From NCBI GenBank assembly GCA_017619445.1, contig JAFZSI010000076.1, positions 41,744-105,743 of the forward strand: a stretch of 64,000 nucleotides of DNA, written 5' to 3'. Position numbers and translations under genes: made by a program. The notes under the pieces were generated by a model. It was not told the origin of the DNA, did not search any database, and was given only the letters and a program-made list of their open reading frames with translations. Position 1 is the stretch's first letter, and every line of letters starts with the position of its first letter. The stretch is from Prevotella sp. (GTDB lineage: Bacteria; Bacteroidota; Bacteroidia; Bacteroidales; Bacteroidaceae). Below, one piece after another: positions 35,446-44,900 of this stretch.

Positions 35446-37929
35446 TTACATCACCACTTCCACAACGTGCTTGCCGGGAGCATAAGGCACAACATTGCCA
35501 TCTACGGGCTTGCCATCTACGGTGATGCTCTTAACGCCCTTCTGCTGTCCGTTTGGCTTCACGCAGATGGTGTATTCAGCATCGCGGAAGCGGCGGTTGA
35601 CGGTATATTTGCCAGCGGTCTCGGGCAGACACGGGTCGATGAGCAGACCGTCGTATGCGGGCTTGATGCCGAGAATGTACTGGCTGACGGTGAGCCACAT
35701 CCAGGCAGCGGTACCCGTGAGCCAGGAGTTCTTTCCCTCACCGGGACGGGCGGCATCCTTGCCGGCCACCATCTGACAGTTGACGTAGGGTTCCACTTTG
35801 TGCAGTGTCTGGTATTTCTCCTCCACATACGAGGGCAGAATCTTGGCATAGTGGCTCCAGGCATCGTTGCCGCGCCCGGCCAAGGTCTCGCCGATAATCA
35901 CCCACGGGTTGTTGTGGCAGAAGATGCCGGCATTCTCCTTGTAGCCCTCGGGATAGCTGCTGATTTCGCCATATTCGTAGATGTATTTGGTGAAGGCGGG
36001 GTTGTTGAGCACCATGCCGTGCTCGCACTCCAGATACTTCTTGCACGAGTCGAGGCTCTTGGCCACCATACCCTCGTCGGCACCAATCTCAGCCATGGTG
36101 CACCAGCCCTGGCTCTCGATGAAGATTTTGCCCTCCTCGCACTCGTTGCTGCCAATCTTGCGGCCAAAGTAGTCGTAGGCGCGCAGATACCACTCGCCGT
36201 CCCATCCGTGCTTCTTCACGGCCTCCACCATGGCATCAATGGCCTGCTGCATACGTGCGGCCTCGGCCTGGAAGTCTTCGCTGGCGCATTTTGCGGCAGC
36301 AAGGCGGCGGCAAAGTTCCACATATTCCTTGCCCGTGACGACAAACAGACCGGCAATCATCAGACTCTCGGCCTTTGAGCCCTCGCTCTTGTTCTCGGTG
36401 GTCTGGAAACTCTCGTTGGGGTCCCATGAGAAGCAGTTCAGGTTCAGGCAGTCGTTCCAGTCGGCGCGCCCGATGAGGGGCAGGCAATGCGGACCTAAGT
36501 TATTGATGACGTGATTCATCGAAACTTTAAGGTGCTCGAACAGTGTAACCTCCGTACCTGGCTGATTGTCGAACGGCACCATCTCTTCGAGAATCGAGAA
36601 GTCGCCCGTTTCCTTGATATAGGCCACGGTGCCGAAGATAAGCCAGCATGGGTCGTCGTTGAATCCGCCACCGATGTCGTTGTTGCCGCGTTTTGTCAGC
36701 GGCTGATACTGGTGATAGCATCCTCCGTCGGGGAACTGCGTGGAGGCAATGTCGATGATGCGCTGGCGGGCACGGCTTGGAATCTGGTGGACAAAGCCCA
36801 CAAGGTCCTGGTTGCTGTCGCGGAATCCCATGCCTCGGCCAATACCGCTCTCGAAGAAGCTGGCCGAGCGCGAGAAGTTGAAGGTAACCATGCATTGATA
36901 CTGGTTCCAGATGTTCACCATGCGGTCGAGCTTCGCGTTGCCCGTTTCCACGTGGTAGATGTCGAGCAGTCGGTTCCAGTAGTCGCACAGCTCGTCAAAG
37001 GCTGCATCCACCTTCTGGGTGGTGTCGAGGCGGGCGATGGTTGCCTTTGCTTTCTCCTTGTTGATGACCTTCGGTGCAACGAATTTCTTGTCCTGTTCGT
37101 TTTCCACATATCCCAGCAAGAATACAAAGTCTTTCTGCTCGCCGGGCTGCAGCGTCACCTCGATGTAGTGCGAGGCGATGGGACTCCAGCCGTGGGCGTG
37201 GCTGTTGCGCGGACGGCCCTCCATCACGGCGTCGGGATTGGCAAACTCGTTGTAAAGGCCCACGAACGTCTCGCGGTCGGTGTCGAAGCCCTGAATATCA
37301 GCGTTCACGTGGTAGTAGGCATAGTGGTTGCGCCGCTCGCGGTACTCCGTCTTGTGGTAGATGGTTGAGCCTTCTATCTCCACCTCGCCTGTAGAGAAGT
37401 TGCGCTGGAAGTTCTCCATATCGGTGGCTGCATTCCACAAACACCACTCCTCAAACGAGAACAACTTCAGCCGCTTCACCTCTCCCGACTGGTTGGTGAG
37501 CGTCAGTTTCTGCACCTCGGCCCAGGTTTTCAAGGGCACGAAGAACAGCACGCTGGCCTCCACCCCATTCTTGCGGCCCGTGATGCGCGTATAGCCCATG
37601 CCGTGACGGCACTCGTAGAAGTCGAGCGGGGTCTTGCAGGGTTTCCATCCCGGATTCCACACTATTCTCTCCTCTCCCTTCTCTCCTCTCTCCTCTACAA
37701 TGTAGAAATAGCGTCCGCCATTGTCCATCGGCACATTGTTGTAGCGATAGCGGGTGATGCGGCGGAACTTCGCGTCTTTGTAAAAGCTGTAGCCGCCTGC
37801 GGTGTTGCTGATAAGAGAGAAGAAATCTTCGTTGCCCAGATAGTTAATCCAGGGCCACGGTGTGCGCGGGTCGGTAATCACGTACTCGCGGTGCTGGTCG
37901 TCAAAATGACCGTATCGTTTCTGTTCCAT
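35446..37929 (-). CDS. cbp: GH94 cellobiose phosphorylase
   Basis: An 827-residue cytoplasmic enzyme (no signal peptide) that splits cellobiose with phosphate to glucose 1-phosphate and glucose, saving ATP. Family hallmarks: [35 protein letters not shown]-type N-terminus, [24 protein letters not shown], and the catalytic Asp in [11 protein letters not shown]. Full family length. At about residues 79-87 the loop before VWNPGWKP reads [12 protein letters not shown], encoded by CTCTCCTCTCCCTTCTCTCC micro-repeats, an apparent in-frame insertion in a surface loop of the N-terminal domain. A TATCTTTG -7 box lies at 37978-37985. Confidence 0.93.
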   Translation of the reverse strand: MEQKRYGHFDDQHREYVITDPRTPWPWINYLGNEDFFSLISNTAGGYSFYKDAKFRRITRYRYNNVPMDNGGRYFYIVEERGEKGEERIVWNPGWKPCKTPLDFYECRHGMGYTRITGRKNGVEASVLFFVPLKTWAEVQKLTLTNQSGEVKRLKLFSFEEWCLWNAATDMENFQRNFSTGEVEIEGSTIYHKTEYRERRNHYAYYHVNADIQGFDTDRETFVGLYNEFANPDAVMEGRPRNSHAHGWSPIASHYIEVTLQPGEQKDFVFLLGYVENEQDKKFVAPKVINKEKAKATIARLDTTQKVDAAFDELCDYWNRLLDIYHVETGNAKLDRMVNIWNQYQCMVTFNFSRSASFFESGIGRGMGFRDSNQDLVGFVHQIPSRARQRIIDIASTQFPDGGCYHQYQPLTKRGNNDIGGGFNDDPCWLIFGTVAYIKETGDFSILEEMVPFDNQPGTEVTLFEHLKVSMNHVINNLGPHCLPLIGRADWNDCLNLNCFSWDPNESFQTTENKSEGSKAESLMIAGLFVVTGKEYVELCRRLAAAKCASEDFQAEAARMQQAIDAMVEAVKKHGWDGEWYLRAYDYFGRKIGSNECEEGKIFIESQGWCTMAEIGADEGMVAKSLDSCKKYLECEHGMVLNNPAFTKYIYEYGEISSYPEGYKENAGIFCHNNPWVIIGETLAGRGNDAWSHYAKILPSYVEEKYQTLHKVEPYVNCQMVAGKDAARPGEGKNSWLTGTAAWMWLTVSQYILGIKPAYDGLLIDPCLPETAGKYTVNRRFRDAEYTICVKPNGQQKGVKSITVDGKPVDGNVVPYAPGKHVVEVVM

Positions 37930-37977
37930 GGTAGTTTATTGAATTGTGATAATTAGAATTCTATTCACTCTATTCTG

Positions 37978-37985
37978 CAAAGATA
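37978..37985 (-). promoter_or_regulatory. -7 box for cellobiose phosphorylase
   Basis: TATCTTTG on the minus strand, about 49 bases before the ATG. The nearest TTTG is 23 bases away (38009-38012), longer than usual. Confidence 0.5.
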
Positions 37986-38174
37986 CGAAAAAAATGAGTA
38001 AGTGAGTGCAAAGAAAACGTGTTTTCTTTACCGAACGTGAATTTTTTATCTAATAAGTGAGCAAAAAAGAAAAAGAAAAATGACTTTTTTTCGATTTTTC
38101 TTTTTTCGAACGAAAGTATGTTATTAAAAGATAACACATTTTCGGCGATGGGAACGCAATTCTTTTCAATTATT

Positions 38175-38205
38175 TTTCCCGACACAAGTTTTTTTAGTAC
38201 TTTTG
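38175..38205 (+). promoter_or_regulatory. Promoter for trmO
   Basis: TTTC (38175-38178), 19-base spacer, TACTTTTG (38198-38205). It excludes upstream ATG candidates at 38118 and 38208 and supports ATG 38238. Confidence 0.65.
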
Positions 38206-38237
38206 CCATGATTTCTGCCCAAGCAACTATACCGACA

Positions 38238-38939
38238 ATGAAAGAAATACGCCCCATTGCACATTTCCGCTCGCCCCTGACCAGCAAATTCGGCATTCCG
38301 AGGCAGAGCGGACTGGCCAACAGCCTGCAAGGACAAATCGTGATGGAAAAACCATTCGACAACCCCGATGCCCTGCGCGGACTTGACGGCTTCGACTACG
38401 TGTGGCTCATCTGGGATTTCTCGGCCAACCACACAAACACCGCACACAGCAGTGACGGAGCAACTTCTTCTGTGCCCCTCACCGTTCGTCCGCCACGCCT
38501 TGGCGGCAACCGCCACATGGGAGTGTTTGCCACGCGCTCGCCATTTCGCCCTAATGGTCTGGGACTGTCGTGCGTCCGCATCGCAAAGATTGAAGCGGGC
38601 GTCATTCATGTGACGGGTGCCGACCTTATGGACGGCACCCCCATCTACGACATCAAGCCATACATCCCCTATGCTGATGCCCACCCCGAGGCACGCGGCG
38701 GTTTCACCGACGAACAGCAGTGGCAGCCCCTCGCGGTAGAATTTCCAGACAACCTGAGCCGACACTTCAGCGACAAGGAACAGCGCGCCCTCGTTGAAAT
38801 ATTGCAACAAGACCCGCGTCCCCAATACCACGACGACCCCGAACGCATCTACGGAATGCCTTTCGCCGGACGCGACGTGCGTTTTAAAGTCTGCGGCCAA
38901 AAGCTCACCGTCATCGAAGTGCGAAGAATAGGGAAATAA
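38238..38939 (+). CDS. trmO: tRNA (N6-threonylcarbamoyladenosine37-N6)-methyltransferase
   Basis: A 233-residue TsaA/TrmO protein that methylates t6A37 in threonine tRNAs, improving decoding. The N-terminal beta-barrel starts MKEIRPIAHFRSPLTSKFGIPRQ; TrmO motifs include GFDYVWLIW, RLGGNRHMGVFATRSPFRPN (the SAM-binding region) and GADLMDGTPIYDIKPYIPYAD. Its length is close to the E. coli protein (235). The start is chosen because the promoter ends at 38205. A hairpin terminator follows. Confidence 0.9.
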   Translation: MKEIRPIAHFRSPLTSKFGIPRQSGLANSLQGQIVMEKPFDNPDALRGLDGFDYVWLIWDFSANHTNTAHSSDGATSSVPLTVRPPRLGGNRHMGVFATRSPFRPNGLGLSCVRIAKIEAGVIHVTGADLMDGTPIYDIKPYIPYADAHPEARGGFTDEQQWQPLAVEFPDNLSRHFSDKEQRALVEILQQDPRPQYHDDPERIYGMPFAGRDVRFKVCGQKLTVIEVRRIGK

Positions 38940-38964
38940 AAGCAAAACACAACCAAACAATAAC

Positions 38965-39002
38965 AAAATGACAGGGAAACGGAAGTTTTTCTGTCATTTT
39001 TT
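38965..39002 (+). terminator. Intrinsic terminator after trmO
   Basis: AAAATGACAG (38965-38974), 16-base loop, CTGTCATTTT (38991-39000), then TT. The stem lies inside the extended frame of the porin gene, further evidence for the later porin start. Confidence 0.75.
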
Positions 39003-39024
39003 CTGCTGTTATGCAAAATTATTG

Positions 39025-39032
39025 TACCTTTG
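39025..39032 (+). promoter_or_regulatory. -7 box for the porin gene
   Basis: TACCTTTG followed by CCACGC, 41 bases before ATG 39073; the -33 position has a weak TCTG. Confidence 0.55.
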
Positions 39033-39072
39033 CCACGCAAAAACTGAACAACCATTACAAAAAGATGAAGAA

Positions 39073-40161
39073 ATGAAAAAACAGACATTGAAAATTGCCA
39101 CGCTGGCCGTCATCATGGCAGCGATGAGCAGCAGTTACGCCATGGGACAACAAGCCTCGGGCGACAAAACCGACTGGATGAAAGACTTCACCAGCCGCAT
39201 TACCTTCAACGGGTACGCCCAGGCAGGCTATTCATGGCAGGATGCCAACAACACCAACCGCAACGACTTCAACCTGAAACGCACGTTGCTATGGGCCAAG
39301 GCCCGCATCACCGACCGGTGGTCGTTCTTGTTCATGCACGACTTTTCGAGCGTTGTACAAGAGTACTACACCGACTACCGCATTTCCAACGACAACGCTC
39401 TCACCGTCCGCGTGGGACAATTCAAACACTCTTACTCGATGGAAAATCCGCTCTCGCCCACCATGCTTGAGCTGATTGACGTATATTCGCAGGCTGTGCT
39501 CTATCTTGCCGGCGAGGGCCCCGACCCGCTCAACGGCGTGAACTATGGCCGCGACATGGGTGCCATGATTTACGGTGACCTGGCCAACAACCTGCTGCAC
39601 TATGAACTGGCCGTGATGAACGGACAGGGCATTAACCGCCGCGACGGCAACAACAACAAAGACCTGATAGCAAAACTGGAAGTCAGACCCATGCAAGGGC
39701 TGCGCGTCGTTGCCAGCGCTCAGAAGGGCAAGGGTCACGCCGTGGGCGAGGCTGCATGGAACCCCAGCGTAAAGCTTGGCGATGACTATACTCGCGACCG
39801 CTACAGCGTGGGCGCAGAATGGAAGACAGGCCAGTATGCGCCCGGCAAATACAAGGAAGCGCGCCCTGTGAGCATCCGTGCCGAGTGGCTCGGTGGCAAA
39901 GACGGCGACGTGGGCAGCCGTGGCGGCTATGCAACCGTCTGTGTGCCCGTTCAGAACGGCATCGACGTGATTGCCAGTGCCGAAACCTACGACCGCAACA
40001 CCACTATCGACGGCTGGAATCAGACCAACCTCACCGCAGGCCTACAATATTGGTTCTACAAGAAATGCCGCCTGCAAGTGCAATACACCCGCTGCCTCTG
40101 TGGCGACATGCTTGGTAAAGACTACAACTGGCTGCAGTCACAAATACAGGTCGCATTCTGA
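39073..40161 (+). CDS. Phosphate-selective porin O/P family protein
   Basis: A 362-residue outer-membrane barrel. Signal MKKQTLKIATLAVIMAAMSSSYAMG, then alternating strands: RITFNGYAQAGYSWQD, FNLKRTLLWAKARITDRWSFLFMHDF, TVRVGQFKHSYSMENPLSPTMLELIDVYSQ and a terminal QSQIQVAF ending in Phe. This layout matches the Porin_O_P (OprP/OprO) family, widespread in Bacteroidetes and not always phosphate-specific. The start is set by a terminator and -7 box upstream. A sodium:solute symporter follows after 38 bases, so the two may form an outer/inner membrane uptake pair. Confidence 0.82.
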   Translation: MKKQTLKIATLAVIMAAMSSSYAMGQQASGDKTDWMKDFTSRITFNGYAQAGYSWQDANNTNRNDFNLKRTLLWAKARITDRWSFLFMHDFSSVVQEYYTDYRISNDNALTVRVGQFKHSYSMENPLSPTMLELIDVYSQAVLYLAGEGPDPLNGVNYGRDMGAMIYGDLANNLLHYELAVMNGQGINRRDGNNNKDLIAKLEVRPMQGLRVVASAQKGKGHAVGEAAWNPSVKLGDDYTRDRYSVGAEWKTGQYAPGKYKEARPVSIRAEWLGGKDGDVGSRGGYATVCVPVQNGIDVIASAETYDRNTTIDGWNQTNLTAGLQYWFYKKCRLQVQYTRCLCGDMLGKDYNWLQSQIQVAF

Positions 40162-40199
40162 ACTTAAATTGTGAAATTGTAAAATAGTATAATATAAAC

Positions 40200-41741
40200 A
40201 TGTTTATCAAAATTCTTCTGACAATTGTATTCCTGGCCGTGACCGTGGCGATAGGTGTCTATTCGCGCAAGCAGGCCAGAAGTGTTGACGGTTTTGTGCT
40301 CGGTGGCCGCTCTGTAGGCCCTTGGCTGACGGCTTTCGCCTTCGGCACCTCCTATTTCTCCGCCGTGGTCTTCGTGGGCTACGCCGGACAGTTCGGTTGG
40401 AAATACGGTCTTAGCTCCACGTGGATTGGCGTGGGCAACGCCGTTATCGGCTCGCTATTAGCCTGGATACTGCTCGGACGGCGCACCAAGCTCATGACGC
40501 AGCACATCGAGAGCCGCACCATGCCCGACTTCTTCGGAACCCGCTACGACAGCCAGGGGCTGCGCGTGGTAGCCTCAGTCATCGCATTCGTGTTTCTCAT
40601 CCCCTACACCGCCGGAGTCTATAAGGGCATCTCCACCCTCTTTGAGATGGGATTCGGCATACCCTACGAGTATTGCGTCATCATCATGGCCATCCTCACC
40701 GCCGTCTATGTCATCCTCGGCGGCTACAAAGCCACGGCCATGAACGACTTCGTGCAGGGCATCATCATGCTCTTCGGCATCATCACCGTCATCGCTGCCG
40801 TGCTCAACACCCAGGGCGGACTCACCGAGGCCGTCAGCAAACTGGCCACCCTGCCCGCCGACACACCAACCGACGCGCCAGCCGCTGCAGCAGGCTCGGG
40901 TGGATTTGCCTCGCTCTGGGGACCCGACCCGTGGAACCTCCTCGGTGTGGTTGTCCTCACCTCACTCGGCACATGGGGACTGCCCCAGATGGTGGGCAAG
41001 TTCTACAGCATCACCGACGAGCAGGCCATCCACCGCGGCACCGTCATCAGCACCATCTTCGCATTCGTTGTGGCCGGAGGCTGCTACTTCCTCGGAGGCT
41101 TCGGACGGCTGTTCGGCACACCGCCCACACTGCCCAACGGACGGCTCGACTTCGACGCCATCGTGCCCTCCATGCTCGAGACCCTGCCCGACATCCTCAT
41201 CGCCCTCGTCGTGCTGCTCGTGCTCTCAGCATCCATGTCAACCCTCGCATCGCTCGTGCTCACATCCAGCTCAACCATGACCCTCGACCTCATCTACCGC
41301 GACAAGAAGTCGCTGCCCGGCGAGGTGGAAGAAGGCTCCATCGACGACCTTGTGGCCGAGAAGATTGAACGCCGCAAGGTGGTAGTCATGCGCGTGCTCA
41401 TCGTGTTCTTCATTGTCATCTCGCTCATGATAGCCCTCAACCCGCCCACGTTCATCGCCCAGCTCATGGGCATCTCGTGGGGAGCATTGGCAGGCGCGTT
41501 CCTCGCACCCTTCATGCTGGGTCTCTACTGGCGCGGCGTAACCACCGCCAGCGTCTGGGCATGCTTCGTCTGGGGCGTGGGCCTCACCGTTGTCAACATG
41601 CTCGTAGGCAACCCCATCAACCCCATCAACTGCGGCGCCATCGCCATGGTCGGCGGTTTTGTGGTAGTGCTCATTGCCAGCCTCTTCACCCCGAAAATGT
41701 CGCGCGAACGTGTGAACCAGATTTTCGAGTGCTATAAATAG
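40200..41741 (+). CDS. Sodium:solute symporter (SSS family)
   Basis: A 513-residue inner-membrane transporter with about 13 helices. Family signatures: YSRKQARSVDGFVLGGRSVGPWLTAFAFGTSYFSAVVFVGYAGQFG near the N-terminus, GGYKATAMNDFVQGIIML, and LVLSASMSTLASLVLTSSSTM (the Na2-site Ser/Thr helix). SSS members carry sugars, amino acids or carboxylates with Na+; the PutP-like sequence hints at an amino or organic acid but the substrate cannot be read. It lies 38 bases after the porin gene without its own promoter. A cluster of palindromic repeats follows. Confidence 0.85.
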   Translation: MFIKILLTIVFLAVTVAIGVYSRKQARSVDGFVLGGRSVGPWLTAFAFGTSYFSAVVFVGYAGQFGWKYGLSSTWIGVGNAVIGSLLAWILLGRRTKLMTQHIESRTMPDFFGTRYDSQGLRVVASVIAFVFLIPYTAGVYKGISTLFEMGFGIPYEYCVIIMAILTAVYVILGGYKATAMNDFVQGIIMLFGIITVIAAVLNTQGGLTEAVSKLATLPADTPTDAPAAAAGSGGFASLWGPDPWNLLGVVVLTSLGTWGLPQMVGKFYSITDEQAIHRGTVISTIFAFVVAGGCYFLGGFGRLFGTPPTLPNGRLDFDAIVPSMLETLPDILIALVVLLVLSASMSTLASLVLTSSSTMTLDLIYRDKKSLPGEVEEGSIDDLVAEKIERRKVVVMRVLIVFFIVISLMIALNPPTFIAQLMGISWGALAGAFLAPFMLGLYWRGVTTASVWACFVWGVGLTVVNMLVGNPINPINCGAIAMVGGFVVVLIASLFTPKMSRERVNQIFECYK

Positions 41742-41789
41742 GATAAGGGTGCAATGAACAGAATATACATCCCAAAGCTTTAGAATCAT

Positions 41790-41929
41790 AAACCCGCACT
41801 TTACAATCGCAAAGTGTGGGTTTACTGATAAATTCTGTAGAGAATTTGCACCCCCTGCGCAGGTTAAGATTGAATTTTCTAGAAAATGTAACAACAAACC
41901 CACGCTTTGCGATAGTAAAGCGTGGGTTT
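41790..41929. repeat. Two AAACCC-hairpins and two TCTAGA-type palindromes between convergent genes
   Basis: Hairpin 1: AAACCCGCACTTT (41790-41802) with AAAGTGTGGGTTT (41811-41823), 12 of 13 paired. AATTCTGTAGAGAATT at 41831-41846. ATTTTCTAGAAAAT at 41874-41887. Hairpin 2: AAACCCACGCTTT (41896-41908) with AAAGCGTGGGTTT (41917-41929), perfect. The same parts occur at 11491-11551 in another convergent gap. Confidence 0.9.
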
Positions 41930-41993
41930 ATTATCGTATTACCTCAAGCTGTGCCGACAGCACAGCAAACGGGGAGTTTCTGAAAAGGAAAGC

Positions 41994-44900
41994 TTACTTC
42001 ACCACTATCTTTTTGCCGTTGCGGATATACACACCCTTGGGTAATTGACTATTTGACAATTGACTATTTACAATTGTCTGACCGTTGAGGTTGTAATAAC
42101 GGTTATTGGTTATTTGTTCACGGTTATTGGCAGAGATGCGGTCGGTCAGTTCGTCGATTTCATCGTTGATATAGACAGCGAAGCTGGCTCCCTGCATATT
42201 GCCATTGTAGGGTATGTAGGCCTTGAACGGTGGAATCCAGTTGTTGGGGTTGTTGTAGTAGTAGAATCCCAGCACGCCGTGGCTGTTGTAGCCGAGGGTG
42301 AGGACGCTGCCCTCGTTGGAGTCAGACTGATAGACGTCTAAGCCGTATTTGTAGCCTCCGTTGCCGTCGCTGCCGATGCTGGTGCCCTGTAGCCAGTTCT
42401 CATATTTGTTGCTCTCGGGGACGGTTCCCTCGTAGGGCATGAGGCGGTAGGTGCCTTGGGCACTGGCCTGGATGACGACGGGGGTGGTGTGGTGAAGCAG
42501 GTTCTTCATGCGTTTGAGCTCCACTTCGGTGGTCTGGGGAGTAAGGTCGTAGTCGCTGGTCTTATTCACACGATAGGCTTTGAGTGTACTGGGCAGTTGG
42601 GTGGAGAATCCGATGTACATGGTGGCCCACTTGGCGCGCCCCACTTCGAGGGGGAAGTAGCGGTGGAGCTTGCCCTGTTGTTTGTAGCGTTCCCACTCGT
42701 CTTGCTGCAGGTATTCCTTCATGAGCACACCATTGTAGCGTCCGCCGGTGGAAGCGTCGTAGGTGCCGTCGTAGGTACCATCGTTGATATAGACATCCAT
42801 CATGCCGCCATTGTCGGCATCCCAGTGTACGATGCTCTCGCCAGCAGGGTCGAGCCAGGCTGCAGTGCCCGTGGGCTTGGGATTGTCGATATAAAGCTCA
42901 TCGAGCTGTGGAATGCGATAGAAGGCGTGTGGATAGATTTCGCCGATGGCGCCGCTGATGGTCACCTCGCTCTCTCCACGGGCTGGCGGATAGGCCACGA
43001 GGTCGTTGGTGCCTGTGGTGAACAGGGCGTTGCAGCGCACGTTGAACACTTCGTTGCGTGGTGCCACCTCAAACTCCTTCAGCGAGCTGTTGTCGAAGGC
43101 TCCTGGGGTAATTTCTCCCGTGGTTGCGGGGATAGTGACTGTCTCAAGGCTTGCACAGCCGGAGAATGCTTCTGCACCGATGGTCTGCAGTTTGTTGGGC
43201 AGCTGCACCTCGCTCAGCTGGTCGAGTCCTGAGAGGATGCCGGTGGTGAGGCTGGTGATGCCAACGAAGAAACGCATCTCGGGGAAATACTCCACGCCGA
43301 GGGCTTTTGCCTTCTGGTTGAACTGGCGGCCTTGGGGTGTGCCCTTTGCCGTGAGGGCATTGCGCAGGGTGATTACCTCGCCCTCGCCCTTGCCGAATAC
43401 TTGTTTCCAGGCTTCCTCGCACTTGGGGTCTTTGAACTCGATGCCCACCACTCCGGTAACGCTGGTGTTGAGTGCCATGACACGCAGGGCCTTGGTGCTC
43501 TCGCTCTTGGACTCGATGGTCTGGGCATAGATATACTCGAAGCCGCCGGTGGGTGTGGTGCTCATGGGAGTGGCCGCCCCGCACTCGTTGATCATATCGA
43601 CGTAGGTGTCGCCATTGACGGCGGCCCAGGTGACATTCTCTGTCGGGAACTCGAAGATCTTGGTCACATTGCCGGCGCGGTCGCCTTCGGCAAAGTGAAC
43701 GGGCATGGACAGGAGGTCGCCGTAGGGTGTTTTGGCAAACTGGCGGAGCATGGGGTAGCGTCCCTTCTCGTGCTGCCATGCGGCCTCGTTAGTGAAGATG
43801 TCGCCATTAATAAGCTCAGAAGTGTTGTGTTCGCCGCGGTTCTGTGTGCTTTGGAAGGCTGTTGTCATTTGCTGCTGGTCGAAGTACCAGGTCTGGGCTT
43901 CTGCGTCGGCATCAGTTCCTTCGCCGACAACTCCCACGCCTCTGCGGCCGGTGAAGTTCTCCACTTTGCCTGTTGACACGCAACGCTGGATATGGGCTAC
44001 CGGGCTGCCGGTGATGCCACCGCCGTTGCCTTCCTTTTGGGGTCTGTGGGTACCAGTGCCGATGCCGTATTCCACATGCACACAGGCAAAGCAGTCCTCA
44101 ATGGTGCCGCAGCTGGTGCAAACGGGTCTGTTGGTATCTCTGCCCAGACGCCACGACTCGGCAAAGTCGATTTCCCTGGAACCGCCTACGATGCCGCCGT
44201 TGTTGACAGAGCCATCGACGATGCCATGGGCCAGGCAGCGGCTTATGGTGGCACTGCCTGTCATCACGCTGCACAAGAGTCCGATGAAACTGGTGGCACA
44301 GACATAGCTATCGACGATGGCGAGGTCGTGCACGTTGCCGCTGAGCAGGTTGAACAGCCCGGCTCCTTTGATGGTGGTGTAATAGGTGACCGTCTCGGAA
44401 TTGGTGCCGGGGCCTGTCTTTCTGATGGTGGATTCCTTGGTGGTCGTGACATACATGCCATAGATGGACTTGCCGTTGCCGTCGAGGTTGGCGTGCCACT
44501 CCACGGGTGTCCATTCCTTCGCACCTGCTTTCACGGTCTCATCGGTCTGAATGAGATGCTGGTTCATGAACAGGTCGTTGGCCAGCTGGAAGTATGCTCC
44601 CTCTCGGTTCTTGGTATTGTCGGCGGCAGCCTTGACAAGCTGCGACACATTCTGAATCATGTAGGGGGTGTTTTTCGTGCCGTCGCCCACAAAAATATCC
44701 TCGGGCTCGTCGTCGCTCCACTCTATGCCATAGGCAATGTTCAGGTGGATGGTGCGGGTAAGGCTGGTGCCGGTGAGTGCCACGGTGAGGTTGGCCTCAC
44801 CCGGGTCGATGGGATAAACCATCGTGTTGTCGTCAGTCACCTCGTAATCCACAAACGTCAGGTCGGCGGGCAGCGAGAAGGTTGCCAGTTCTCCCTTGCC

